Shown here piece by piece: positions 34,211 to 45,308 of a DNA stretch of 64,000 nucleotides. The stretch lies in contig NZ_JAPCKI010000019.1 in NCBI RefSeq assembly GCF_028680575.1, positions 1 through 64,000 of the forward strand, read 5' to 3'. A program made the translations under genes and the position numbers. Origin of the DNA: Acidovorax benzenivorans. GTDB lineage: Bacteria; Pseudomonadota; Gammaproteobacteria; Burkholderiales; Burkholderiaceae_C. How positions within the stretch are numbered: the first letter of the stretch is position 1; each line of letters starts with the position of its first letter. The notes beneath the pieces were generated by a model. That model was given only the letters and a program-made list of their open reading frames with translations. It made no database searches and was not told the DNA's origin.

Positions 34211-34606
34211 ATGAAAGACCTCCTGAACCAGCCCGCGCTGCCAGATCGTTGTCAAAGGACATTGCGGCTGGTGGCCGCCACCCTGGCACTGAGTTTGGCG
34301 CCACCTGTGCACGCCTCTCAGTCGATGAGCTGCAATGGTTCGCTGGTGGGCAAGGGGGATTCTCCGGTGACCCTGCTCCAGAGGTGTGGTGATCCCATTT
34401 ACCGCCAGGGCGTGTGTGTTTCCATGCTGCAGCTGGGCTGGGTGGTGACGCCCTACCGTCCGGGCAGTCCCGCAGCGGTGCTGGCCAACCAGTGTGTGCC
34501 CATGGAAGAGTGGACGTACGACCGGGGGCCGGGCACTTTTCTGGGGGTGGTTCGCATCTACAACGGCACGATCGAGTCCGTGCGCGACGGCGATCGCAGC
34601 AGGTAG
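34211..34606 (+). CDS. DUF2845 periplasmic protein
   Basis: The 131-residue protein has a signal peptide (ATLALSLAPPVHA), then SMSCNGSLVGKGDSPVTLLQRCGDP, EEWTYDRGPGTFLGVVRIYNG and a short end. The 'C....v..Gds...v...CG.P' and 'E.W.Yd.Gp....r.v.f..G.i..i' patterns are those of DUF2845, a small periplasmic family of unknown function. It is divergent from the response regulator gene. ATG at 34211 gives the signal peptide directly. Confidence 0.8.
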   Translation: MKDLLNQPALPDRCQRTLRLVAATLALSLAPPVHASQSMSCNGSLVGKGDSPVTLLQRCGDPIYRQGVCVSMLQLGWVVTPYRPGSPAAVLANQCVPMEEWTYDRGPGTFLGVVRIYNGTIESVRDGDRSR

Positions 34607-34654
34607 CTGGGCCCGCTGGCCCTCCTGTCAAATGCGCTGGACGGCGCTCAACCC

Positions 34655-36270
<1,616 letters not shown>

Positions 36271-36280
36271 GATACTCACA

Positions 36281-36308
36281 CCCCATCCCCATCCCCATCC
36301 CCATCCCC
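36281..36308 (+). repeat. Tandem CCCCAT repeat between modA and modB
   Basis: Four CCCCAT units plus CCCC (28 bp). It lies 20 bp before the modB ATG and 11 bp after the modA stop. Repeats of this kind vary in length by slippage and could change modB translation, though no ribosome-binding site is visible inside it. Confidence 0.8.
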
Positions 36309-36327
36309 GCCACCGCCCCATTCATCC

Positions 36328-37011
36328 ATGCCCCTGGGCCCTGAAGCACTGCAAGCCGTCTGGCTGACCCTGCAACTCGCCACCCTCACCACCATCGTGC
36401 TGCTGCTGGTCGCCACGCCGCTGGCCTGGTGGCTGTCGCAAACCGAGTCGTGGTGGAAAGGGCCCGTGGGCGCCTTTGTGACCTTGCCGCTGGTGCTGCC
36501 GCCTTCGGTGCTCGGTTTTTACCTGCTGGTGGCCATGGGGCCTGCCGGGCCGCTGGGGCAGTTCACGCAGGGCATGGGCTGGGGCCTGTTGTCGTTCACC
36601 TTCACCGGCCTGGTGATGGGGTCGGTGGTGTTTTCCATGCCGTTTGCGGTGCAGCCCCTGCAGCACGCCTTTGAATCCATGGGTCGCCGCCCCATGGAGG
36701 TGGCAGCGACCCTGCGGGCCAGCCCCGTGGATGCGTTTTTTACGGTGGCGCTACCGCAGGCCCGCACAGGCCTGCTCACGGCCGCCATCCTGAGCTTTGC
36801 CCACACAGTGGGCGAGTTTGGCGTGGTGCTGATGATCGGCGGCAACATCCCCGGCAAGACGCGGGTGGTCTCCACCCAGATTTACGGCCATGTGGAGGCG
36901 ATGGAATACGCCCAGGCCCACTGGCTGGCGGGCGGCATGGTGCTGTTCTCGTTTGTGGTGCTGTTGTGCCTGGGGCTGCTCAAGAACCGCGGCACGCGGG
37001 TGATGCCATGA
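36328..37011 (+). CDS. modB: Molybdate ABC transporter permease ModB
   Basis: A 227-residue protein with five to six membrane helices and the permease EAA loop '[32 protein letters not shown]'. It includes [15 protein letters not shown] and [24 protein letters not shown], which are typical of ModB. It forms the inner-membrane channel. It overlaps modC by ATGA. No clear ribosome-binding site is visible, as the preceding DNA is the CCCCAT repeat. Confidence 0.93.
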   Translation: MPLGPEALQAVWLTLQLATLTTIVLLLVATPLAWWLSQTESWWKGPVGAFVTLPLVLPPSVLGFYLLVAMGPAGPLGQFTQGMGWGLLSFTFTGLVMGSVVFSMPFAVQPLQHAFESMGRRPMEVAATLRASPVDAFFTVALPQARTGLLTAAILSFAHTVGEFGVVLMIGGNIPGKTRVVSTQIYGHVEAMEYAQAHWLAGGMVLFSFVVLLCLGLLKNRGTRVMP

Positions 37012-38096
37012 GTGCGCCCGGCAACCTGCGCATCCGGCTCGCTCTGCCGCGTGCCGACTTTGAACTGGCCGTGGACCTGCACCTGCCCGGCAGCGGCATC
37101 ACGGTGCTGTTCGGCGCCTCGGGCTCGGGCAAGACCAGCGTGTTGCGCTGTGTGGCGGGGCTGGAGCGCGCGCACCCCGGCTTGGTGGCCGTGGCTGGCG
37201 AGGTGTGGCAGGACGATGCCGCCCAGGTGTTTTTGCCCACACACCGGCGGGCGCTGGGCTATGTGTTCCAGGAGGCCAGCTTGTTCGAGCACCTGGATGT
37301 GCTGGGCAACCTGCGGTATGGCCTGAAGCGGGCACGGTCCGCACAGGCCGAGGCCACGCTGCAGGCGGCCATTGAGTTGCTGGGCATAAGCCACCTGCTG
37401 CAGCGCCGACCGGGCCAACTCTCAGGCGGCGAGCGCCAGCGGGTGGCCATTGCCCGTGCCCTGGCAACCTCCCCGCGCCTGCTGCTGCTGGACGAGCCCA
37501 TGGCCGCACTCGACTTGGCGCGGCGCCAGGAGATCATGCCTTGGCTGGAGCGCCTGCGCGACGAGCTGCGCATCCCCATGCTGTATGTCACGCACTCCGC
37601 CGACGAACTGGCACGGCTGGCCGACCACCTGGTGGTGCTGGAGGGCGGCCAGGTCAAGGCCGCCGGGCCGGTGGACCAGGTGCTGTCGTCGGTGCACCTG
37701 CCCATGGTGCTGGGCGACGACACGGGCGCGCTGCTGCGCGGCCAGGTGCTGGAGCGGGACGCGGCCTGGCACCTGGCGCGCGTGGGTTTTGCCGGTGGCG
37801 CCATGTGGCTGCGCGACAGCGGCCTGCCGGTGGGCCAGGCGGTGCGGCTGCGGGTTCTGGCCCGCGACGTGAGCCTGACGGTGCAGGAGCCCATACAGAC
37901 CAGCATCCAGAACCACCTGCCCTGCGTGATCGACTCGGTCGCGCCCGACGCACACCCCTCGCAGGCGCTGGTGCGGCTGCGCTGTGGGGAGTCTTTTCTG
38001 CTCGCGCGGGTCACCCACCGGTCCCTGCATGCGCTGGGGGTGGTGCCCGGCAGCGCGGTGTGGGCCCAGGTCAAATCGGTGGCGATTGTTCCTTGA
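37008..38096 (+). CDS. modC: Molybdate ABC transporter ATPase ModC
   Basis: The 362-residue protein has Walker A (GASGSGKTS), signature LSGGERQR, Walker B ([12 protein letters not shown]), switch His (VTHSADEL) and a C-terminal MOP/TOBE domain. The N-terminal fit to ModC is clear. It powers ModB. It starts at ATG 37008 overlapping the modB stop. A 7-bp hairpin lies at 38130-38148 but without a T tract. Confidence 0.93.
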   Translation: MSAPGNLRIRLALPRADFELAVDLHLPGSGITVLFGASGSGKTSVLRCVAGLERAHPGLVAVAGEVWQDDAAQVFLPTHRRALGYVFQEASLFEHLDVLGNLRYGLKRARSAQAEATLQAAIELLGISHLLQRRPGQLSGGERQRVAIARALATSPRLLLLDEPMAALDLARRQEIMPWLERLRDELRIPMLYVTHSADELARLADHLVVLEGGQVKAAGPVDQVLSSVHLPMVLGDDTGALLRGQVLERDAAWHLARVGFAGGAMWLRDSGLPVGQAVRLRVLARDVSLTVQEPIQTSIQNHLPCVIDSVAPDAHPSQALVRLRCGESFLLARVTHRSLHALGVVPGSAVWAQVKSVAIVP

Positions 38097-38159
38097 GCCA
38101 GCCACTTGCGGCCCCGCGGCCCGGATCAGCACGCCCTCGCCGGGCGTGGCCACGACGCC

Positions 38160-39893
38160 TCATTGGGCCACGCACACGCCCAATGACTGACTTTTGGCCC
38201 GGTACATGGCGGTGTCTGCAGCACGCAGGTAGTCGTCGACCGTTGGCAGCCTGGATGCGCTGCTGACCAACCCAATACTCGCGCCACTGATCACGGTGTG
38301 TTCGCCGATCACATAGGGCGCTGCAAGGGCGGCGGCAATCTGCTCTGCCCGTTGGCTGGCTTCAGCGGGGTCAATGGACTCCAACAGCACGTTGAATTCG
38401 TCGCCACTCATGCGGGCGACCAGATCCACCGCCCGCACGCAGGATTCGAGCCGCCGCGCCACCTGTTGCAATAGCTGGTCGCCCACATGATGTCCGTAGC
38501 AGTCATTGACGGCCTTGAACCCGTTGAGATCCAGCAGCAGCACGGCGAACATCGTGGCTCCATCGCGCGTCGGCGCACCATCACCATTCACCGCCTCGTT
38601 CTGGTGCAGCGCGATGAGTTGCGCAAGGCGATCGCGGAACAACGGCCGACCGGGCAAGTTGGTCAGTGCATCGTAGGAACTGCCACGCTCGGCCAGATCA
38701 CTCAACGATCCCGCCATGCGCACGGGAACACCGTCTTCAAACTCGGCAAGCCCGCGCCAATTGACCCACACCAGCCGCCCAGCCCCGTGGAACGCACGGA
38801 AGTCCACCGAAAAGTTCGCGCTGTTTCCGGACAGGTGCCTGCGGTAGGCCTCCTGCACGCGAGCGCGATCCTCGCGATCGATGAGTTGCTCAAGAAAGTG
38901 CCAGCCTCCGTCGTACACATGATCGCGGCTACCCAGCCCGACGATCTGGAGAAAACGCCCGGACACATGCAGGGCGTCCGTTCGCAAGTCCCAATACCAG
39001 ATGCCGTCATTGGATCCGCGGGTCGCCAGCGAATAGCGGTTTTCGGAGCGCAACAACTCGAGTTCGGTGTCCTTCTGCTGGGTCACATCGATCATCAGGC
39101 CGATCATGCGGTTCGGCCGCCCCGGTTCGACCACTGCACGGCACAGATCACGCACCCACACCACCTTGCCCGACTTGGCGATCAGCCGGTAGCTCATCTC
39201 GTAGGCATGGCTGTGCGTGGCGTTGTAGGCGGCATCGTCGATCACCAGAGCCTGCGCCAGATCATCGGGATGCACATGTGCCCGCCAGAAGCCCGGGTCA
39301 GCCCGCCACTCCTCGACGGAGTAGCCGAACAAGCGTTCGACCTGCGGGCTCAGAAACGTGTTGCCCACGCCGATTTCAGCCTCCCAAACCACGCCGTCAA
39401 TCGTTTCCAGCAAGCGCAGAAAGCGCTGGCGAATTTCCACCAGCACCTGTTCGGTGACCTCGGTGATCTCGATCAGGACACCCTGGCGACTGATCACCCG
39501 CTCCGCCGCATCCGTCTCCGGGTGGAACTGCAGACGCACCCAGCGATAGTTCGCGTCGGCAAAGCGCAAGCGAAACACCGGCATGCCCGAGCGCATGGTG
39601 CCGATGTCGTCGGGATGCACGAACTCCAGCAAAGACCTGCCAAGCGCCGCCGCCACCGAATGGCCGGTGAGCTTGTGCCACGCCGAGTTCAGATAAGTGA
39701 TCTCCCACAGCGCATCGGTTTGCACCACAGTCTCGGGAAGCAGTTGCAACAGATTTGCGGACGGCGTGGGAGTGGTGGGCATGCAGGGCAATTGCAAATG
39801 GTGCAGATTCATGCAGGGCAGCGCTGAACAAGTCCTTCGCTCGTCGCGCAACCCGGCGTTGGGTGGCTTGCTGCGGTACCAATCCCATTCCAA
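38160..39893 (-). CDS. Multi-PAS diguanylate cyclase with an SGDEF active site
   Basis: Up to 577 residues, with three PAS/PAC sensor domains in series (LPETVVQTDALWEITYLNSA, ETIDGVVWEAEIGVG and SLATRGSNDGIWYWDLRT) and then a C-terminal GGDEF domain. The signature is RMSGDEF (38394-38408), with Ser in place of the first Gly, and an RAVD product-inhibition site upstream. The SGDEF variant is active in several characterised enzymes. It has no membrane helix, so it senses cytosolic signals. The start is uncertain; ATG codons at 39893, 39812 and 39782 are possible and the first PAS begins after the last. Confidence 0.88.
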   Translation of the reverse strand: MEWDWYRSKPPNAGLRDERRTCSALPCMNLHHLQLPCMPTTPTPSANLLQLLPETVVQTDALWEITYLNSAWHKLTGHSVAAALGRSLLEFVHPDDIGTMRSGMPVFRLRFADANYRWVRLQFHPETDAAERVISRQGVLIEITEVTEQVLVEIRQRFLRLLETIDGVVWEAEIGVGNTFLSPQVERLFGYSVEEWRADPGFWRAHVHPDDLAQALVIDDAAYNATHSHAYEMSYRLIAKSGKVVWVRDLCRAVVEPGRPNRMIGLMIDVTQQKDTELELLRSENRYSLATRGSNDGIWYWDLRTDALHVSGRFLQIVGLGSRDHVYDGGWHFLEQLIDREDRARVQEAYRRHLSGNSANFSVDFRAFHGAGRLVWVNWRGLAEFEDGVPVRMAGSLSDLAERGSSYDALTNLPGRPLFRDRLAQLIALHQNEAVNGDGAPTRDGATMFAVLLLDLNGFKAVNDCYGHHVGDQLLQQVARRLESCVRAVDLVARMSGDEFNVLLESIDPAEASQRAEQIAAALAAPYVIGEHTVISGASIGLVSSASRLPTVDDYLRAADTAMYRAKSQSLGVCVAQ

Positions 39894-40089
39894 CTCGGAT
39901 GCACGCCATCACCGGGACTGAGGCAGCGTCGCCTTGACGGATTGGAAAATCAACCGCGTAAAACCGAGTATGGCATGCATCCACCCCCCCTCGGATTCGG
40001 TGGTTTAGGTGGTTTGGGGCCATGAGGTGTGCGAGCCAGCAACGCGCTCCCCCGCTGCTGGCTCACTCACATCACGACGGCATCACCCG

Positions 40090-42201
40090 TCAGAACGCCA
40101 CCTTCACACCCACCGTCAGGTTGCGACCCATCAGCGGCGCAGCGTTCTTGATGAACGAGGTGTGCGCGTACGCCAGGCGGTCTGTCAGGTTGTTGGCCTT
40201 CAGGTACACCTGCCACGGCGTGCCGCTGCTGAACTGGCCGTTGTAGCTGACGCCCAGGTTCAGCATGCCGTAGCCGGGCGTGGCGGTTTCAAAGTCGGCC
40301 ACTCGGCCCTGGCGCGCCACCTGCACCCATTCCACCTGCCCTTCCCAAGCCTGCCAGTTGGCGTCCAGCCGCACGCCAGCGCGGGTGGCCGGGATGCGCG
40401 GCAGAAGGCCACCACCGTCGAGCTTGGCGCGCACGGTGTCGCCAAACAGCGTGACGCCCAGATTGCGCGTCAAGCGCTGGCGCACCTGGCCTTCGATGCC
40501 GGTGAAGGTGGCGTCGGCCTGGCTGTACTGCAGCAGCTGCAGGCCTTCGACTTCATCGAGCGTGCGGCCGTAGATGTAGTTGTTGATGCGGTTGCGGAAG
40601 ACACTGACGCCAAAGGTGGTGTCGCCGCTGGTCTTCTTCAGGCTCACATCGATGTTCTGCGAGATTTCGGAGCGCAGGTCGGCATTGCCGCGTTCGTAAG
40701 TGCTGGTGGCCATGTGCAGGCCCTGGGCGTACAGCTCTTCGGCCGACGGCGCGCGGCTGGCGCGGGTGAACGAGGTGCCCACCTGGTAGCCCGGCGTGAA
40801 CTTCCACACCGCGCCCAGCGATGCCGACGTGCCGTTGTGGCTGCGCTCGATGCCGCTGGTCTGGGCCTCGGCCGTCTGGCGGTCGTGGCGCAGGGCTGCT
40901 TCAAAGCGCCAGTCGTTCCAGCGGTACTCCTCCAGCACGAACAGGCCCGTCTTGCGGGTCACGGTGGGCTGCACATAGGCCTCCTCACCCTCGGCGCTGA
41001 ACTTGCGCTGCGATGTCTGCAGGCCAATCACGCCCTTGAAGCCACCGATGGGCTCGTGCTGCAGCTCGACGCGCGTGTCGTAGGCCTTGTTCTTGAAGGT
41101 GGTGCTGATGGCGCCGTCTTCGACCTCGTCGTGTTGGTAGTCGGTGACACCCGCGCGCAGCCGCAGTGCCGAGAAGCCCGCAAACGGGTTGCGCAGCTCG
41201 CCCCGCACGTCAAAGCGTTCGCTGCGCAAGTCCACCACCGGCACATCGCCTGCTGCGGCGTCGTGGTCATGGCCGTCGGCTTCGTCGTCCGCGTGGGCAC
41301 CGCAGTGCAGATGGTCGCCATGGGTGTGGCAGCCTTCAAAGCTGTGGTTGTGGCCGGGCAGACCGTATTTGGCGGTCTGGCGGGTGTAGGCCGCGCCCAG
41401 GTAGCCCTGGTCACCCACCCACGACAGGCCCACGCTGCCGGTGTCGGTGCGGTTGAAGCTGCCCAGCACCTTGCTGCCGCCCGACCAGCCCTTGCCCACG
41501 CGGTAGTCACCTGCATCCCGCGCCACGCCCTCCACATGCACGGCCAGGTTACCCGCCCCGCCCGTCAGCGAAAAGGCCCCGGCGCCCTCGCCCGCCCCGG
41601 AGTTGGCACGCAGCTCGGCACTGCCTTCGTAACCCTTTTGCGGGATGGCGGTGGGCACCTTGCCGTCCAGCACGTTGACCACCCCGCCCACGGCGCCATT
41701 GCCATAGACCAGGGCCGAGGGGCCGCGCAGCACCTCGATCTGCGTGGCCAGCAGCGGCTCGGACACCACGGCGTGGTCGGGGCTGATGGTGGAGGCGTCG
41801 TGCAGCTCGGCGCCGTCGCTCAGCACCTTGACGCGCGGGCCGTCCATGCCGCGGATGATGGGCCGGCTGGCACCGGCGCCAAAGTGGCTGCTGGTGATGC
41901 CGGGCTCGCTGTTCAGCGTTTCGCCCAGCGTGGCCTCGCGGCGACGCACCAGTTCATCGCCTTCGAGCACGGTGGCGGGGGTGGTCATGTCGCTGGCGCC
42001 CAGCTGCAAGCCGCTGGCAGACACGGTGACAGGAGGCAGACTGGGTGCGGCGTCGGTGGCCGCAGCGGCCGTCGGCGCGGTCTGAGCCTGGGTGGCAACG
42101 CCGGTGCCAGACAGCGCCAGCAGAGTCGCCAGGGCCACGGGGTGGAGCGCCGGGCGGGTGCGGCGGGTGGCAAAGCGGTGGGCAGAATAAGTGTGGGTCA
42201 T
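40090..42201 (-). CDS. znuD: TonB-dependent outer-membrane receptor, ZnuD-like (zinc uptake)
   Basis: The 703-residue protein has a signal peptide, a plug domain (PPVTVSASGLQ...LGETLNSEPGITSSHFGAGASRPIIRGMDGPRVKVL) and a 22-strand barrel ending VGVKVAF. A His/Asp-rich surface loop near residue 290 (GHNHSFEGCHTHGDHLHCG and then ADGHDHD) is the hallmark of ZnuD zinc receptors. TonB energises the import of zinc, or zinc-heme in some cases. It is at the 3' end of the zinc-starvation cluster headed by a Zur-like regulator. The start at 42201 gives a clean signal peptide; a longer frame begins 21 bp upstream. Confidence 0.88.
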   Translation of the reverse strand: MTHTYSAHRFATRRTRPALHPVALATLLALSGTGVATQAQTAPTAAAATDAAPSLPPVTVSASGLQLGASDMTTPATVLEGDELVRRREATLGETLNSEPGITSSHFGAGASRPIIRGMDGPRVKVLSDGAELHDASTISPDHAVVSEPLLATQIEVLRGPSALVYGNGAVGGVVNVLDGKVPTAIPQKGYEGSAELRANSGAGEGAGAFSLTGGAGNLAVHVEGVARDAGDYRVGKGWSGGSKVLGSFNRTDTGSVGLSWVGDQGYLGAAYTRQTAKYGLPGHNHSFEGCHTHGDHLHCGAHADDEADGHDHDAAAGDVPVVDLRSERFDVRGELRNPFAGFSALRLRAGVTDYQHDEVEDGAISTTFKNKAYDTRVELQHEPIGGFKGVIGLQTSQRKFSAEGEEAYVQPTVTRKTGLFVLEEYRWNDWRFEAALRHDRQTAEAQTSGIERSHNGTSASLGAVWKFTPGYQVGTSFTRASRAPSAEELYAQGLHMATSTYERGNADLRSEISQNIDVSLKKTSGDTTFGVSVFRNRINNYIYGRTLDEVEGLQLLQYSQADATFTGIEGQVRQRLTRNLGVTLFGDTVRAKLDGGGLLPRIPATRAGVRLDANWQAWEGQVEWVQVARQGRVADFETATPGYGMLNLGVSYNGQFSSGTPWQVYLKANNLTDRLAYAHTSFIKNAAPLMGRNLTVGVKVAF

Positions 42202-42516
42202 GGTGGCTTGCAACAGGGGCATGCGCTGCGCTGGCGGTGCCAGACGCGCCTGCGCATGCGGCCTCGCGCCTTAGAGCGCGAGGTTTTGAATAAAAAGTGC
42301 CTCAGGCGCAAGTACGATATGCGCCGAAAGCTATGAAAACAGGAGCAAAAAAGGCGCGCAGCCTATGCACCTGCCAAGAAACGCCCCACTCGGCGTGCAT
42401 GCCACGGCCCATGCCAGCGGGCACGGCCCCTAAGACACGACGCTACCGTGTCACCCTGCAAGGCAAAACGGCGGCGGAGCCAGCGAAAAAGATGGGGGCA
42501 GGAGGTGCGCTGCGCG
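42202..42516. other. Gap between the znuD-like and DUF2946-like genes
   Basis: About 315 bp without a supported gene. It contains a copy of the interspersed palindromic repeat at 42285-42346. The reading frames seen in it are shadows of neighbouring coding strands. The znuD-like gene may have its own promoter here, but no clear motif was identified. Confidence 0.5.
42285..42346 (-). repeat. Interspersed palindromic repeat, copy F
   Basis: It is the only copy in the opposite orientation. TTTGAATAAAAAGTGCCTCA is followed by GGCGCAAGTACGATATGCGC and CGAAAGCTATGAAAACAGGA. The block order (AAAAAGTGCC, inverted arms, AGCTATGAA, CAGGAG) matches the reverse of the other copies. Confidence 0.65.
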
Positions 42517-42996
42517 TCAGACCACGGGCGGGCCGCGCGCGTGGAACAGCGCAATGTGTGGTGTATTCGCCCGCCCTGCGGCATGCGCGGGTGGCGACAG
42601 CGGCGCCTGGGCCGCTGGCAGCGCCAGCGGGGCGCCCTGCAAGGCATCGCCCAGCGCGAGCTGGTCGAGCAACAGACAGTCCACCGGCGCGTGGTGGGCC
42701 AGCACATAAGACAGCCACAGACCGTGGTCAGGTGTGGCAGCGGGCCACACGGCTTCTGCCGATACCACAGATACCGCTGCCTGCTGCGTGGGCAGCGAAG
42801 ATGGCGCGGCCAGCAACCCGGCATGCGCCTGGTCCAGCGCGCCCCCGTGCACCACCTGGTGCAGCCGCCCCAGCGTGGGCACCACCACCAGGGCCATCAG
42901 CAACCACACCAACGCCACGCGCTGCGCCACCGCGCCGCGCAGGGCGGCAGACGGCAGGATCAGGGGGCGGGGGACAGTGCGGGTCACGTCAAGCAA
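42517..42996 (-). CDS. DUF2946-like protein of the zinc cluster
   Basis: A 159-residue protein with one N-terminal membrane helix (VALVWLLMALVVVPTLGRL), then LHQVVHG, later HAPVDCLLLDQLALGDAL and a tail ending FHARGPPVV. Small proteins of this form (DUF2946-like, one TM, 'H...DC..ldql', ending 'ARGPP') are frequent neighbours of TonB metal receptors. Its function is unknown. It lies between the DUF3299 and znuD-like genes on the same strand. Confidence 0.6.
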   Translation of the reverse strand: MLDVTRTVPRPLILPSAALRGAVAQRVALVWLLMALVVVPTLGRLHQVVHGGALDQAHAGLLAAPSSLPTQQAAVSVVSAEAVWPAATPDHGLWLSYVLAHHAPVDCLLLDQLALGDALQGAPLALPAAQAPLSPPAHAAGRANTPHIALFHARGPPVV

Positions 42997-43044
42997 AAGG
43001 CCAAAGAGGTTACGGCAAGGGCTACGGCGGCAAAAAGCGGTGGA

Positions 43045-43689
43045 TTATTTCACCGGCACCGCGTCCACCACGCGGTAATACAGGCCATATGGGTCATTGG
43101 GGAGCACGGTGAACTTGCCTTCCACCACCACGGGCTCCAGCGAATAGCGCACGGGTGTCTTGGCTTTCACCTCGACCATGCTCTCGGGCCCGCCCGGCGT
43201 GCAGAACGAGCAGGTCAGCGGCACCGAGGTAAGGATGAAGTGCGTCTGCGTCGGCTTGGCATCCAGCGGAACCATGAAGCCCTGGATGCGCTGCGTGGTT
43301 TTGTCCATGCCCTTTTGGGCGTCGTTGAACACGGGCAGGATGCCGTCCTTGGTCGTCTTTTTGCTCAGGTCGGTCAGCGCAGACCATGGCACCACGTCGT
43401 TGCGCTGGGGCAGCGGGGCAATCGGGCTGTTGGGGCTGTGGTAGCCCGCACCGCTACCCGATGCACTGCCCGATGGCACGACGGTGCCAGCGCCCGCAGG
43501 CAGGGGCGACGACAGCACCGGCGCTGCGGCCGCGCCTTCCTTGGCGCGCTCAAAAGCACCCGGTGCGGGCTTGGTGGCGCCGCCCTGCTGCGCCTGCACA
43601 CCGCCCGCCAGGGCTACTAGCGAGGCAGCCAGGCAAGCCAGGCGGATCACCCGGCCGGGGATGGGCATGGGGTTCAACGAGCAGGACAT
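43045..43689 (-). CDS. DUF3299 lipoprotein-like/periplasmic protein of the zinc cluster
   Basis: The 214-residue protein has a signal peptide (ACLAASLVALAGGVQA), an Ala/Ser/Gly linker, then the DUF3299 domain: RIQGFMVPLDAKPTQTHFIL, SVPLTCSFCTPGGPESMVEV (a CxxC site) and KFTVLPNDPYGLYYRVVDA. DUF3299 proteins occur with zinc-regulated MacB-like ABC genes. Its CSFC pair may hold metal. A GGAG lies nine bases before the ATG at 43689. Confidence 0.8.
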   Translation of the reverse strand: MSCSLNPMPIPGRVIRLACLAASLVALAGGVQAQQGGATKPAPGAFERAKEGAAAAPVLSSPLPAGAGTVVPSGSASGSGAGYHSPNSPIAPLPQRNDVVPWSALTDLSKKTTKDGILPVFNDAQKGMDKTTQRIQGFMVPLDAKPTQTHFILTSVPLTCSFCTPGGPESMVEVKAKTPVRYSLEPVVVEGKFTVLPNDPYGLYYRVVDAVPVK

Positions 43690-43757
43690 GGTGGGTACTC
43701 CGGGCTAACAGCCATCTAAAAAGAAACAGGAGTTCAGAAGGTGTCGGTCACACCGTC

Positions 43758-44009
43758 TTAGTGCGCGTGTTTCATGCCGCAGTATTTTCCAATGGCCAAG
43801 CTCTTGCACGCCGCCTGCAGGTCTTTCTGGCACTGGTCGTGTCCCTTGCCGGACTCCAGGCACTTGGCGGCAGCCTCGTGGGCGGCAGCCATGGCACGGT
43901 GGCGGGCGACGTCTTCCTGGGTGTCCTTGTCGTTGTGGGCTTGCGCGTGTGCCAGCACACCGGCGAGCAGCATGGGGGCCAGGGAGAGAGCAGCGAAAAG
44001 TTTTTTCAT
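43758..44009 (-). CDS. Small periplasmic Cys/His protein of the zinc cluster
   Basis: An 83-residue protein with a signal peptide (MKKLFAALSLAPMLLAGVLAHA) and a mature part of about 60 residues. It has four Cys at 50, 60, 68 and 77 and many His, and ends CGMKHAH. Two disulfides or a metal site are possible. It lies 60 bp after the permease gene. It would be a candidate zinc-binding partner of the ABC system, but no named family was recognised. Confidence 0.6.
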   Translation of the reverse strand: MKKLFAALSLAPMLLAGVLAHAQAHNDKDTQEDVARHRAMAAAHEAAAKCLESGKGHDQCQKDLQAACKSLAIGKYCGMKHAH

Positions 44010-44069
44010 GGCAAGACTTTCAAGTGGAGTAGGTAGAGGGTTGACGAAGGTCAGAACTCGGTGGCTGCA

Positions 44070-45308
44070 TCAGGGCTGGCTCAACAAGTCAGCCACGTCG
44101 GTGCGGTAGGCCTGCATCGCAGGCAGCAGCGCCGCCAGCGCCGCCACGCCTGCGGCCAGCAGCGGTACGCCCGCCTCTGCGGGTAGCCAGATCCAGCCCG
44201 TGACGGGCAACAAGCCCTGCGCCTGCAATGCCCAGCCCAGGCCCTGCGCCAGGCCGTGGCCCAGCAGCAAGCCCAATATGGACGCGAGCGCAGCCAGCCA
44301 CAGCGCCTCCCACAGCACCAGCCCGGCCACGCGCCCCGGCGGCGCGCCCAGCATGCGCAGCATGGCCAGGTCGGCCCGGCGCTCGCGCACGGCGTTCCAC
44401 AGCGCGATGAACACGCTGAGCGCGGCCACGGCCAGCAGCACTCCGCCAAAGGCACGCAGCACATCGGCGCCCACGCCCAGCAGGCGCAGCAGGCGGGTGA
44501 CCTCAATGGCAGGCGCAGCCGCCTGCATCGACGTGCCCCCGTTGATCAGGCGCGGCAGCGTGACGGCGGCCATGGGCGTGCGGTAGCGCACCAGGGCCAC
44601 GGTCACCTCGCGCTCTTCTTTCAATATCTCCAGGTCCTCGGCATCGTTGGCCGTGGCGGTCTCGTGCACCATCCAGACGGATTCGGTGCTGGTCAGGATC
44701 AATCGGTCCAGCACGCAGCCACAGGGCGCGAGCACGCCGCTCACGCGGTAGGGGTGACCGCCGTGCGCGTGCCCTCCCCCGCCCAGACCGTGGTTGCCGA
44801 TGAAGGCGGCGCCCACCAGCGGCGCGCCTGCATGGTCGGCTTTGACGATGCCACGCGCCACGCTGGCGCCCAGCACGGCATCCATGGGCTGCTGCCACAG
44901 GGTGCCTTCGGTCAGCGTGGCCTCGTAGTGCGCCGCGTAGTCGGGCGTGGTGCCTACGATGCGGTAGCCCTGGTAGCTGTCGCCCAGGCTCAGCGGAATC
45001 ACCTGCGCCACCAGCGGGTTCTTCTGCAGGGTCAACACCTCTTGCAGCGGGATGTTGCCCGTGGGCACGTCGATGTGGAACACGCCTGCCAGGATCAACT
45101 GCAGCGGGCTGCCCTTGGCGCCCACCACCAGGTCGATGCCAGCGAGGTCGCGCTCAAACGCCTTGTCGAGCTGCGTGGCCACCAGCAGCACCAACGTGAT
45201 GGCGGCCAAGCCCAGGGTGAGCACCAACAGGTTGAGCACGGCCGCCAAGGGCCGGGACCACAGGTAGCGCCACGACAGGCGGGCGAGTTTGAATACTCCT
45301 GAATTCAT
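44070..45308 (-). CDS. MacB/FtsX-like ABC permease of the zinc cluster
   Basis: A 412-residue protein with one N-terminal helix, a large periplasmic domain, and three C-terminal helices in the FtsX layout (LAVAALSVFIALWNAVRERRADLAMLRMLGAPP). The periplasmic domain includes a His-rich stretch GGGGHAHGGHPYRVSGVLAP and GCVLDRLILTS. This is not found in ordinary LolC/MacB permeases and suggests metal contact. ATG at 45308 overlaps the ATPase stop by 4 bp; the first codons (MNSGVF) come from an interspersed repeat. It probably works with the ATPase to drive zinc-linked export or release rather than classic uptake. Confidence 0.82.
   Translation of the reverse strand: MNSGVFKLARLSWRYLWSRPLAAVLNLLVLTLGLAAITLVLLVATQLDKAFERDLAGIDLVVGAKGSPLQLILAGVFHIDVPTGNIPLQEVLTLQKNPLVAQVIPLSLGDSYQGYRIVGTTPDYAAHYEATLTEGTLWQQPMDAVLGASVARGIVKADHAGAPLVGAAFIGNHGLGGGGHAHGGHPYRVSGVLAPCGCVLDRLILTSTESVWMVHETATANDAEDLEILKEEREVTVALVRYRTPMAAVTLPRLINGGTSMQAAAPAIEVTRLLRLLGVGADVLRAFGGVLLAVAALSVFIALWNAVRERRADLAMLRMLGAPPGRVAGLVLWEALWLAALASILGLLLGHGLAQGLGWALQAQGLLPVTGWIWLPAEAGVPLLAAGVAALAALLPAMQAYRTDVADLLSQP

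Noticed and set aside
38130-38148. Hairpin after modC as a terminator
   Set aside because: The 7-bp stem is real, but there is no T tract on either strand.
40009-42336. 775-residue plus-strand frame opposite the TonB receptor
   Set aside because: It is the shadow of the znuD-like gene; composition is Ala/Gly/His-rich with no motif.
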